Of a stretch of 36,881 nucleotides of DNA, positions 7,258 to 15,320 are shown in pieces. This DNA is from an uncultured Saprospiraceae bacterium (lineage in GTDB: Bacteria; Bacteroidota; Bacteroidia; Chitinophagales; Saprospiraceae). The notes beneath the pieces are model-generated. The model saw only the letters and a program-made list of their open reading frames with translations. It was not told where the DNA came from and made no database searches. The DNA is taken from positions 1 to 36,881 of the forward strand of contig CALFWO010000064.1 in assembly GCA_937928045.1 (NCBI GenBank), in the 5' to 3' direction. The position numbers were made by a program, and so were the translations under genes. Position 1 is the first letter of the stretch. Each line of letters opens with the position of its first letter.

Positions 7258-8814
7258 CTAAAACCCCGCCCAGCCTTCTCTATCTAAACTTCGATATTGA
7301 ATGGCTTCTGCTAGGTTTTCTATTTTAATTTCATCAAAACCCGAAAGATCGGCACTGGTCCTAGCGACTTTTAAGATTCTGTCATAAGCCCTCGCAGAAA
7401 GTTGTAGTTTTTCCATTGCCCTTTTTAAGAGCAACAACCCCGCTTTGTTTAATTTACAGACATCTTGCACCATTCTGCTAGGCATTTGGGCATTATAAAA
7501 GATTCCAGGGTGATTTTTGAACCGCTCAGTTTGAATAGTTCTTGCATTGACAACTCGCTTACCTATGTCTTCGCTTGTTTCAGAAGATCGTTTTGTATTT
7601 GTTATTTCATTATAACTCACTGGAGTTACTTCAACATGCAAATCAATTCGATCTAGCAAAGGACCAGAGATTTTGTTTAAATACCTTTTCACTGTTCCTG
7701 GAGGACATACACAATCCTTCTCAGGATGATTATAATAGCCGCAAGGACAAGGATTCATCGAAGCAATAAGAATAAAGCTAGCTGGATAATCCACAGAAAT
7801 TCTAGCTCTCGATATCGTGACTTTTCTTTCCTCCATAGGTTGACGAAGAACTTCTAACACCGTTCTTTTGAATTCTGGGAGTTCATCAAGAAACAAAACA
7901 CCATTGTGCGCCAAGGAAATTTCACCCGGTTGAGGATGAGAACCACCTCCGACTAGTGCAACATCGCTAATCGTGTGGTGTGGTGATCTAAATGGCCTTA
8001 CAGCAATGAGACTTGAATTTTCGGGCATTCTTCCTGAAACTGAATGAATCTTTGTAGTATCCAAAGCTTCATGTAAGCTCAATGGCGGTAAAATAGTCGG
8101 TAAGCGTCTAGCCAACATGGTTTTACCTGAACCAGGAGGACCAATTAGAACAACATTGTGACCCCCAGCTGCAGCCAATTCTAATGAACGTTTAATGTTT
8201 TCTTGTCCTTTAACATCTGAGAAATCTACTTCATACGAATTGACAGTGTTGGAAAAATGGTCTCGAGTATCAACTGCCGTTGGTTGGAGTTGGCCTCCTC
8301 TAAAGAAATCAACAACTTCCCTAATATTGGTAATTCCCAATACGTCCAAATTGTCTACAATTGCGGCTTCTTTGGCATTTTGCTTCGGGAGAATTAAACC
8401 TTTGTATCCTTCTTTTCTTGCTTGAATGGCAATTGGGAGGGCGCCTTTGATTGGTCTTAAACCACCATCTAAGGAAAGTTCTCCCATCATGATATAATTT
8501 CCCAAAGAAGCGGAAGGAATTTGTTCTGAGGCGGCCAAAAGACCCATAGACAAAGGAAGATCATAGGCAGAACCTTCTTTTTTGATATCGGCTGGAGCCA
8601 AATTAACAATGAGTTTCTGACGCGGAAATCTAAATCCAGAATTTTTAAGCGCAGCTTCTATTCTAGAAAACCCTTCTCGAACAGCGTTGTCCGGAAGCCC
8701 AACTAGCGTATAGAAACGATCGCCTTCTTTCAATTGACCCCCAGCACTTACCTCGCAGGTAATGGTGATTGCGTCCACTCCGTGAACGGCGCTGGCGTAT
8801 GTTTTGATAAGCAT
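7258..8814 (-). CDS. YifB/ComM family Mg-chelatase-like AAA+ ATPase
   Basis: The 518-residue protein has the usual three parts. The N-terminal ChlI/Lon-like domain (about 1-165) contains GFSRIEAALKNSGFRFP and NLAPADIKKEGSAYDLPL. The central AAA+ domain has Walker A GPPGSGKT at 225-232, Walker B LFLDE at 307-311 and the RSPHHTISD loop. A C-terminal helical domain contains LSARAYDRILKVARTSADL. A cysteine-rich insert MNPCPCGYYNHPEKDCVCP resembles a metal knuckle conserved in the family. In Vibrio cholerae and Haemophilus, ComM is a hexameric branch-migration helicase that promotes integration of transforming DNA; a similar recombination role is likely here. No competence gene lies nearby. Length is normal for the family. 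Confidence 0.92.
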   Translation of the reverse strand: MLIKTYASAVHGVDAITITCEVSAGGQLKEGDRFYTLVGLPDNAVREGFSRIEAALKNSGFRFPRQKLIVNLAPADIKKEGSAYDLPLSMGLLAASEQIPSASLGNYIMMGELSLDGGLRPIKGALPIAIQARKEGYKGLILPKQNAKEAAIVDNLDVLGITNIREVVDFFRGGQLQPTAVDTRDHFSNTVNSYEVDFSDVKGQENIKRSLELAAAGGHNVVLIGPPGSGKTMLARRLPTILPPLSLHEALDTTKIHSVSGRMPENSSLIAVRPFRSPHHTISDVALVGGGSHPQPGEISLAHNGVLFLDELPEFKRTVLEVLRQPMEERKVTISRARISVDYPASFILIASMNPCPCGYYNHPEKDCVCPPGTVKRYLNKISGPLLDRIDLHVEVTPVSYNEITNTKRSSETSEDIGKRVVNARTIQTERFKNHPGIFYNAQMPSRMVQDVCKLNKAGLLLLKRAMEKLQLSARAYDRILKVARTSADLSGFDEIKIENLAEAIQYRSLDREGWAGF

Positions 8815-8842
8815 TTCAAAAAAATGTTTTAATATAGCAGCC

Positions 8843-8850
8843 CAAATATA
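8843..8850 (-). promoter_or_regulatory. Putative -7 promoter element of yifB
   Basis: Read on the minus strand this is TATATTTG, an exact TAnnTTTG match, 28 bases before the yifB ATG. No good -33 element accompanies it. Confidence 0.4.
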
Positions 8851-8957
8851 AACAAAAAGTTTGTAGAGTGTTGAGAGATTTCCGCATTTTTATTTGAAAT
8901 GACACTTTCTCTGGTTAAGGTTTATTATTTTGAGGCTCGAGATTCATATTGAACCAA

Positions 8958-10514
8958 ATGAAATCTGCCGTAAATAAATTATTCTCTCGATATTATGGCC
9001 TAAGAAATCTTAGGCTTAATCGAATAATGCAAAAGCCAGAAAAAGTTCAAGCGCAACTTTTTGAAAGACTTATTTATGCTGCAAGAAATACGGAATGGGG
9101 TAATATTCACGATTTTAGAAATATTAGAAACCCTAAGGACTTTCAAGCGCAAGTCCCATTGCAAGAATATGAAACGCTTTTTCCTTTTATAGATAGAATG
9201 ATGCGTGGAGAGGCTAATGTTCTATGGCCGGGAAAGATTTCATTTTTTTCAAAGTCATCCGGAACCACAAACGATAAAAGTAAATTCATTCCTGTCTCTC
9301 CTGAAAATTTACGCAAGTGTCATATTCGGGGTACTTGGGACACAATGAATTTATTCTATGTTGAACATCCCAAGAGTCAAATTTTCGCTGGCAAAAATTT
9401 CTTAATGTCTGGCTCCGTAAACGAATTTAGTCCGCATAAATCAACAATTTTCGGTGATGTTTCCGCGCTGATGATTAAAAATATGCCATACGTAGCAAGA
9501 CCTTTTTTTGAACCATCAATTGACATTTGTTTACTTCCTGAATGGGAAGAAAAAATTATGAAAATGGCTGATGTTGCAACAAGAGCAGACATTGCACCTA
9601 AGGTCACAATGATTGGGGGAGTACCTACTTGGATTCTTGTATTCTTTAGACACATTTTGGAAAAAACAGGAAAGGACAACATGCTAGAGGTGTGGCCAGC
9701 TTTTGAGGCCTACATCCACGGTGGAGTGAGTTTGCTGCCTTATAAGGAAGAATTGAAACGCTATTTGCCTAGTGAAAAAGTAAGCTATAGACAGGTGTAC
9801 AACGCAAGTGAAGGATATTTTGGAACACAAGTTCACGATGGAGATGATGATATGTTATTGCTTTTAGATAATGGGGTGTATTATGAATTTTTACCCAGAT
9901 CAGAATGGAATGCAGAAAAACCAAGAACGGTGCAGCTGAACGAAACCGAAATCGGCGAAACATATGCATTGGTCATTAGCACGAATTCCGGACTTTGGAG
10001 ATACCAAATTGGCGATACAATTCAGTTCACAAAAAAGCATCCATATAAGTTTAAAATAATGGGTCGAACCAAGCAACAACTTAATGTTTTTGGTGAAGAA
10101 ATAATGGTTGACAATACGGATTGTGCTATTGCAAAAACTTGTAGAGAATTTCGAGCAGGGGTAAGAGAATATACCGTGGGTCCTGTATTTATGAATAAGG
10201 GAAAAAAAGGGGGTCATGAATGGGTCATGGAATTTGAACAGGCCCCAATAAATATTGCTGCTTTTGAAAAAGCTCTTGACTTAAATCTGCAGGAAGTGAA
10301 TACTGATTATGAGGCTAAACGATATCGAAACATGGCTTTGAATAATCTTAAAATAAATGTTGTCCCTACAGGGACATTTGATCGATGGATGAGGCTTCGT
10401 GGAAAATATGGCAACCAAAATAAAGTGCCAAGACTAGCCAACCATCGCCATTTTATAAATGAGATATTGAAGTCTTCAAATCGGCAACCAGTATCTTCCA
10501 ATGTCAAAACATAG
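8958..10514 (+). CDS. GH3 auxin-responsive-promoter family acyl-adenylating protein
   Basis: The start is taken at the ATG at 8958 (518 residues); a TTG nine bases earlier is in frame but less likely. The protein resembles bacterial members of the GH3 family, in the ANL adenylating superfamily. The ATP-binding loop KSSGTTNDKSKFIPVS lies near residue 99-114. Further family features are YNASEGYFG in mid-protein and the hinge-like YQIGDTIQFT followed by MGRTKQQLNVFGEE before the C-terminal domain. Plant GH3 enzymes couple jasmonate or auxin to amino acids. The reaction of the bacterial enzymes is not established to my knowledge, but adenylation of a carboxylate followed by amide formation is a reasonable inference. 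No biosynthetic partner is adjacent; mnmG follows after 70 bases on the same strand with its own promoter element. Confidence 0.85.
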   Translation: MKSAVNKLFSRYYGLRNLRLNRIMQKPEKVQAQLFERLIYAARNTEWGNIHDFRNIRNPKDFQAQVPLQEYETLFPFIDRMMRGEANVLWPGKISFFSKSSGTTNDKSKFIPVSPENLRKCHIRGTWDTMNLFYVEHPKSQIFAGKNFLMSGSVNEFSPHKSTIFGDVSALMIKNMPYVARPFFEPSIDICLLPEWEEKIMKMADVATRADIAPKVTMIGGVPTWILVFFRHILEKTGKDNMLEVWPAFEAYIHGGVSLLPYKEELKRYLPSEKVSYRQVYNASEGYFGTQVHDGDDDMLLLLDNGVYYEFLPRSEWNAEKPRTVQLNETEIGETYALVISTNSGLWRYQIGDTIQFTKKHPYKFKIMGRTKQQLNVFGEEIMVDNTDCAIAKTCREFRAGVREYTVGPVFMNKGKKGGHEWVMEFEQAPINIAAFEKALDLNLQEVNTDYEAKRYRNMALNNLKINVVPTGTFDRWMRLRGKYGNQNKVPRLANHRHFINEILKSSNRQPVSSNVKT

Positions 10515-10554
10515 CATTCCTAATAAAGACCATTCATTTGATTCGGAATTGTCT

Positions 10555-10562
10555 TAGTTTTG
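10555..10562 (+). promoter_or_regulatory. Putative -7 promoter element of mnmG
   Basis: TAGTTTTG is an exact TAnnTTTG match, 22 bases before the mnmG ATG. The nearest TTTG upstream is only 14 bases away, shorter than usual, so the -33 element is uncertain. Confidence 0.42.
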
Positions 10563-10584
10563 CAGTTCAATTGAAATAATAGGA

Positions 10585-12450
10585 ATGTTTCCAAAATACG
10601 ATGTGATAGTAGTAGGTGCGGGGCACGCAGGTTGTGAAGCCGCTGTGGGTGCTGCAAATATGGGATCAAGCGTTTTGCTAGTCACCATGAACATGCAGAC
10701 GATAGCTCAAATGTCTTGCAATCCTGCCATGGGAGGTGTCGCCAAAGGACAGATTGTTCGAGAGGTGGATGCCTTGGGAGGTTATTCAGGAATAGTCTCG
10801 GATGAATCGATGGTGCAATTTCGTCTATTGAATAGATCGAAAGGTCCTGCGATGTGGAGTCCTAGAACACAGAATGACAGAATGCTTTTTGCTGGAAAGT
10901 GGAGATCCATGTTGGAGGCAAACCCGCGGATTGATTTCTGGCAAGAAATGGTAACTGGGATTGTCGTTAAGGACGGAAGAGCATGTGGCGTTAGAACCGG
11001 AATAGGAATTGAAATATTGTCAAATTCTGTAGTGCTTACAAATGGAACATTTCTCAATGGTTTAATTCACATTGGAGAAAAGCAATTTGGAGGAGGTAGA
11101 GCTGGCGAAAGAGCTTCCACGGGAATTACTGAGCAGTTGATAGAACTTGGGTTTGAATCGGGACGAATGAAAACGGGAACTCCGCCAAGGGTTGATGGTC
11201 GATCTTTAGATTGGAGCAAAATGGAAGTTCAGCTTGGAGACGAAAACCCTGGAAAATTTTCTTACACTGATACAAAACTACCTGACCGTCAACTAAATTG
11301 TCATATCACTTACACCAACCAAAAGGTACACGATACCTTAAAAGAAGGATTTGAAAAGAGTCCGATGTTCAATGGTCGAATCAGAGGATTGGGTCCAAGA
11401 TATTGTCCAAGTATTGAAGATAAAATTGATCGATTTGCTGATCGAGATCGACATCAACTTTTTGTAGAACCGGAAGGCTGGGACACTTGCGAAATATATG
11501 TAAACGGTTTTTCATCTTCTCTTCCGGAAGATGTTCAATTCAAGGCTATGAAATTGATACCTGGCTTTGAGAATGTCAAAATGTTCAGACCTGGGTATGC
11601 AATAGAATATGATTTTTTTCAACCCACACAACTCTCCACTAACCTTGAAACAAAATTGGTGTCAGGATTATTTTTTGCAGGACAAATTAACGGAACGACT
11701 GGCTATGAAGAGGCTGCTTGCCAAGGTTTGATGGCTGGGATTAACGCGCACTTGTTTACAAGGGAAGAAGATCCATTTGTTCTTAAAAGATCAGAAGCTT
11801 ATATCGGGGTTTTAATAGATGACTTGGTAAATAAGGGGACAAAAGAACCTTATAGAATGTTCACCAGTCGAGCGGAGTATCGCATTCTTTTAAGACAAGA
11901 CAATGCGGATATTAGATTGACGAAAAGAGCCCATGCAATTGGCATGAATGGATTGGAAGAGCGGCTGGAAAAAATTGCGAAAAAAGAAAACGACGCAAAG
12001 GCGATTAAAAAATATTTTGAAAATTATTCTGTTGAACCAAGAGAAATTAATGGATTTTTCGAAAGCATTAAGTCTTCTCCGCTGAATCAAAAAGTAAAGT
12101 TGAAATCAGTGCTCGGAAGACCACATGTAACGTTAGAAGCATTAGAAGATGTATTGCCTAAGATTAAAGAATATACTTCTGCTTTCGAAAAAGAAACTGT
12201 TGGTCTTGCGGAAATAGATTTAAAATATGAGGGCTACATTCGTAAAGAACAAGAGATGGTAGACAAAATGAATCGTCTGGAATCTGTGGCACTGAAAACT
12301 GATTTTGATTATCATGAACTTAAAGGCTTGTCAGCAGAAGCTCGAGAAAAGTTGACAGAGATTAAGCCCAGGTCTATTGGTCAAGCGAGTAGAATTTCTG
12401 GTGTTTCTCCAGCAGATATATCTGTACTTTTGGTTTATATGGGCCGCTAA
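10585..12450 (+). CDS. mnmG: tRNA uridine-5-carboxymethylaminomethyl modification enzyme MnmG (GidA)
   Basis: The 621-residue FAD enzyme works with MnmE to add the carboxymethylaminomethyl group to U34 of certain tRNAs. The N-terminal FAD-binding motif GAGHAGCEAA is at 11-20, followed by MSCNPAMGGVAKGQIVRE. The conserved KTGTPPRVDGRS lies in mid-protein, GQINGTTGYEEAACQG is the second signature, and the C-terminal helical domain carries the tRNA-interacting YEGYIRKEQ motif. Length agrees with the family. mnmE is not in the window. The stop overlaps the stop of the opposing M48-like lipoprotein gene by four bases. Confidence 0.96.
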   Translation: MFPKYDVIVVGAGHAGCEAAVGAANMGSSVLLVTMNMQTIAQMSCNPAMGGVAKGQIVREVDALGGYSGIVSDESMVQFRLLNRSKGPAMWSPRTQNDRMLFAGKWRSMLEANPRIDFWQEMVTGIVVKDGRACGVRTGIGIEILSNSVVLTNGTFLNGLIHIGEKQFGGGRAGERASTGITEQLIELGFESGRMKTGTPPRVDGRSLDWSKMEVQLGDENPGKFSYTDTKLPDRQLNCHITYTNQKVHDTLKEGFEKSPMFNGRIRGLGPRYCPSIEDKIDRFADRDRHQLFVEPEGWDTCEIYVNGFSSSLPEDVQFKAMKLIPGFENVKMFRPGYAIEYDFFQPTQLSTNLETKLVSGLFFAGQINGTTGYEEAACQGLMAGINAHLFTREEDPFVLKRSEAYIGVLIDDLVNKGTKEPYRMFTSRAEYRILLRQDNADIRLTKRAHAIGMNGLEERLEKIAKKENDAKAIKKYFENYSVEPREINGFFESIKSSPLNQKVKLKSVLGRPHVTLEALEDVLPKIKEYTSAFEKETVGLAEIDLKYEGYIRKEQEMVDKMNRLESVALKTDFDYHELKGLSAEAREKLTEIKPRSIGQASRISGVSPADISVLLVYMGR

Positions 12451-13292
12451 AGAAAATCTAAAATATTTTCTTGATAAGAACCGTCAGTTGTTCGATTTCC
12501 GCAATTGGGAGCCGAATCAAAAGATTCTATTTTTTCAATTCTTCCACCGTAAGATTTTTGAACCAACCAAGGAGAATCTGAATTATTGGGAAATGATTTT
12601 ATCAACTGAGAAAGGCTTTGTTTTCGAAAAGCCGAAGCGTTGCAAATATGCATTGCCGTTATTTCATCAATATTAATCAATTGACTTTCTTCATATACGA
12701 TTTCTAGAAAACGAATTAACAAGTCTTGACGATTTAATCCGTTCTTTGAAGTACCAATTTCCAACAAGTCAATAAAGTCCTCTGCAACAAATTGATCTGC
12801 AAGTTCGGAAAGCATGATTCTAGATTGCATTAGGCTTGCTTCAAATGACATCAAAGCAAATAATTCCGACTCATTGGATAATTGAGCCAGCATTCCTTCG
12901 GTGATGAAAAAATCTCCACCAGGTATTACAAAAGCATTTTGCAATGATGATTTTAAAACATAAACTCTCCATTGACGATTCTTATCCCAAGTGCCATTTC
13001 CAATGTCTTCCGTTATGCGATAAAAATAACTTGCTTGATCATAGTAAGCTTGGAGATATTCATAAATGATTTCGTTATTTTGACCCGCGGAGGATCTTAT
13101 CTGATAAGCATCTGGCTGAGTAAGAATGGCTAAAGAAATTCGCCTACCTAGTAATTCTCTTTGGTCGTTGGTAATCTCTTCCAAAACATATGGGGGGGGT
13201 ATCGATGGTCTTCTACAACCACTTAAGACTACTCCCAGAAGCAAGATTACCAAGAGAGTACTAGTTAATAAATTACCCAAGTTCATAGTCAT
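12447..13292 (-). CDS. M48-like lipoprotein with degenerate zinc site (probable pseudopeptidase)
   Basis: The 281-residue protein carries a lipoprotein signal with Cys26; a second ATG at 13286 is an equally good start. It resembles M48 metalloproteases such as the intact copy encoded at 30311-31105. NAFVIPGGDFFITEGML at 119-135 matches NAFATPGGYIYVYTGL there, and ESELFALMSFEASL matches EDQLAGVMGHEIAH. The HExxH motif is therefore replaced by Phe150-Glu151-Ala-Ser-Leu154, with both zinc-binding histidines lost. The glutamate that should supply the third ligand (ESDAD in the intact copy) aligns with Leu205. The frame is intact across the whole length, so this looks like a retained non-catalytic protein rather than a recent pseudogene. 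It probably sits in the envelope; a role as chaperone, adaptor or decoy is inference. Confidence 0.65.
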   Translation of the reverse strand: MTMNLGNLLTSTLLVILLLGVVLSGCRRPSIPPPYVLEEITNDQRELLGRRISLAILTQPDAYQIRSSAGQNNEIIYEYLQAYYDQASYFYRITEDIGNGTWDKNRQWRVYVLKSSLQNAFVIPGGDFFITEGMLAQLSNESELFALMSFEASLMQSRIMLSELADQFVAEDFIDLLEIGTSKNGLNRQDLLIRFLEIVYEESQLINIDEITAMHICNASAFRKQSLSQLIKSFPNNSDSPWLVQKSYGGRIEKIESFDSAPNCGNRTTDGSYQENILDFL

Positions 13293-13352
13293 GTTTACCT
13301 AAATCAAGCTATATATATATTGCAAAAAAAGCACATGTTTTGACAATTCTAA

Positions 13353-13384
13353 AAAAGGCTCCCAATGTTAGTTGGAAGCCTTTT
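13353..13384. terminator. Terminator downstream of the first acyl-CoA synthetase gene
   Basis: The stem AAAAGGCT-C-CCAA / TTGG-A-AGCCTTTT has one mismatch and a 6-base loop. The minus-strand transcript of the gene ending at 13448 would form it and end in a six-T run. The plus side also ends in TTTT. Confidence 0.7.
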
Positions 13385-13447
13385 AGTCGTAATGTTTTTT
13401 GTTTTGCCTAGCTAGTAAGCTGCTCAAAGATAGCAATACTAGATAAA

Positions 13448-15271
13448 CTAAGCGGTATAGATGCCGTTTATATCTTTTGCATGTTTTTCTCTAATTACTC
13501 GACGCTTCAATTTAAGTGTTGGAGTCAATTCACCATCTGAACCATCAGCTTTTACAGGCTCCCAGTTTGCATGAAGCAATTTGAACTTTTTAATCTGTTC
13601 AATGTGAGAAAAACTAGGATTACACTCATTAATAATTTCTTGGAATCTATTAACAACGTTCTGATCAGAAATTGCTTCTTCCACTGAATTGGCATCAACA
13701 TTATTGTCTTTACACCAGCTCAGGAGAGCCTCTTCTGCAGGAATAATGAGCGCAGAAACATACTTTTGTTTGTCTCCAATTACCATTACTTGTTCAATCA
13801 AAAAGTTCTCTTTTAAAGTACTTTCTATAGGTGCTGGAGCAACATATTTTCCTCCAGAGGTTTTCAACAACTCTTTTTTACGATCCGTGATTTTTAAAAA
13901 TTGTTTTCCTCCTGGACCTGATAAGAATTTTCCTATGTCTCCTGTACAGAACCATCTTTGGCCATCTATTTCTTTAAACACCTCGGCCGTTTTTTCTGGC
14001 TGATTGTAATACCCCATCATGATATTATCTCCCTTAGCCAAAATTTCACCTTCTCCCGGATTATAATTACCATCAGAACTGTCAATTATTAACTGTACGC
14101 CTGACAAACACGGGCCGACAGTTCCCAGTTTTGCCCCTCCGTTTTTATAGGTGTTTATCGCTAAACCAGGGCTTGTCTCCGTAAGGCCATAACCTTCTCG
14201 TATTGGTATTCCTGCAGCGGAAAAAACCTGTGCCATTTTTGCCGGACAGGGAGCGGCTCCAGTCAAGATTCCGACAATATTCCCACCCAAGGCTTCTCGC
14301 CATTTTGAAAAGATTAACTTGTTTGCAATGCTTTGCTTAATCTTAGAAAATCCTGAATATTTTTTATCGTACGTGTAGTCCTTTGTTAAATCAAGTGCCC
14401 AAAAGAATAGTGATTTTTTTGCTCCAGTTAATGTTAACCCCTTGTTGTAAATTTTCTCATAGACCTTTTCCAGAAGCCTAGGGACGGTAGTGAAAAAATG
14501 AGGTTTCACTGCACGCAAATCTCCTGAATCACCTCCAAGGTTGTCGGTGCCAGTAAAAACGATATTGATACCAAGGTAGATATAAGCATAGGAAGCTGAT
14601 CGCTCAAAAATATGGCATAGCGGTAAAAAACTCATTGCTGTTTGCCCCTTTCCTATTGGCATGATTTCTCTAACAGATTTTACATTGCTCGCAATATTCT
14701 TATGAGCCAGCATTACACCTTTAGGGTTTCCTGTTGTCCCTGAAGTATAAATCAAAGTAGCCAGTTCTTCTTCTTTAGAATCAGCCATTCTTTTTTCTAC
14801 TTCTTCTTGTCCTTCATCAGAGAAAATGTCCTCCCAGTATGGTCGACCATCTTGCTTATCAAGCGTATAAATATCTTGAAGCATTGGTAAATTTTTCTTT
14901 GCCGCATTCACCTTTTCATAAAGATCATTTTCGCCAACGAAAGCATACTTTACAGAAGCATCGTTAAATATGTACTCATAGTCACTTGGAGAAATTGTCG
15001 GATAAACAGGAACATTAATCAATCCTGCTTGGCAAATCCCAATATCCATAATCACCCATTCTGCCCTATTTTTGTAAACAGCTACAGCAACCTTATCTCC
15101 GGGCTTTAATCCTAGTTTTATCAAACCACGACTTACCTTGTTGGCTTTTGCAATGACTTCATCCGTGGAGTAGTATTTCCACTTTCCATTCTCTTTTTGA
15201 CCAATAGCTTTTTCTTGCGGATAGTTTGCTTTTTGGTAATGTATAAAATCAAATAATCTTGTTGGTTCCAT
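13448..15271 (-). CDS. Long-chain fatty acid-CoA ligase (AMP-forming)
   Basis: The 607-residue ANL-superfamily enzyme activates a fatty acid to acyl-AMP and then acyl-CoA. The P-loop TSGTTGNPKG is at 176-185, GYGLTETSP is the A5 signature, and TGDIG and ITDRKKELLKTSGGKYVAP mark the hinge and the start of the mobile C-terminal domain. The region SFLPLCHIFERSA is typical of long-chain enzymes related to FadD15. It lies 49 bases downstream of a second synthetase on the same strand, and a terminator follows, so the pair probably forms an operon. Cytoplasmic or membrane-associated fatty-acid import and salvage is the likely role. Confidence 0.9.
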   Translation of the reverse strand: MEPTRLFDFIHYQKANYPQEKAIGQKENGKWKYYSTDEVIAKANKVSRGLIKLGLKPGDKVAVAVYKNRAEWVIMDIGICQAGLINVPVYPTISPSDYEYIFNDASVKYAFVGENDLYEKVNAAKKNLPMLQDIYTLDKQDGRPYWEDIFSDEGQEEVEKRMADSKEEELATLIYTSGTTGNPKGVMLAHKNIASNVKSVREIMPIGKGQTAMSFLPLCHIFERSASYAYIYLGINIVFTGTDNLGGDSGDLRAVKPHFFTTVPRLLEKVYEKIYNKGLTLTGAKKSLFFWALDLTKDYTYDKKYSGFSKIKQSIANKLIFSKWREALGGNIVGILTGAAPCPAKMAQVFSAAGIPIREGYGLTETSPGLAINTYKNGGAKLGTVGPCLSGVQLIIDSSDGNYNPGEGEILAKGDNIMMGYYNQPEKTAEVFKEIDGQRWFCTGDIGKFLSGPGGKQFLKITDRKKELLKTSGGKYVAPAPIESTLKENFLIEQVMVIGDKQKYVSALIIPAEEALLSWCKDNNVDANSVEEAISDQNVVNRFQEIINECNPSFSHIEQIKKFKLLHANWEPVKADGSDGELTPTLKLKRRVIREKHAKDINGIYTA

Positions 15272-15320
15272 CTTTTTTAATTTGCTGTCCTTAAGGTAAG
15301 AATTACTCTTTGGCTTTTTC

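Noticed and set aside
12377-12676. 99-codon plus-strand open frame across the end of mnmG
   Set aside because: It runs opposite the M48-like lipoprotein gene and out of frame with mnmG; the Phe/Lys/Asn-rich composition is typical of AT-rich shadows.
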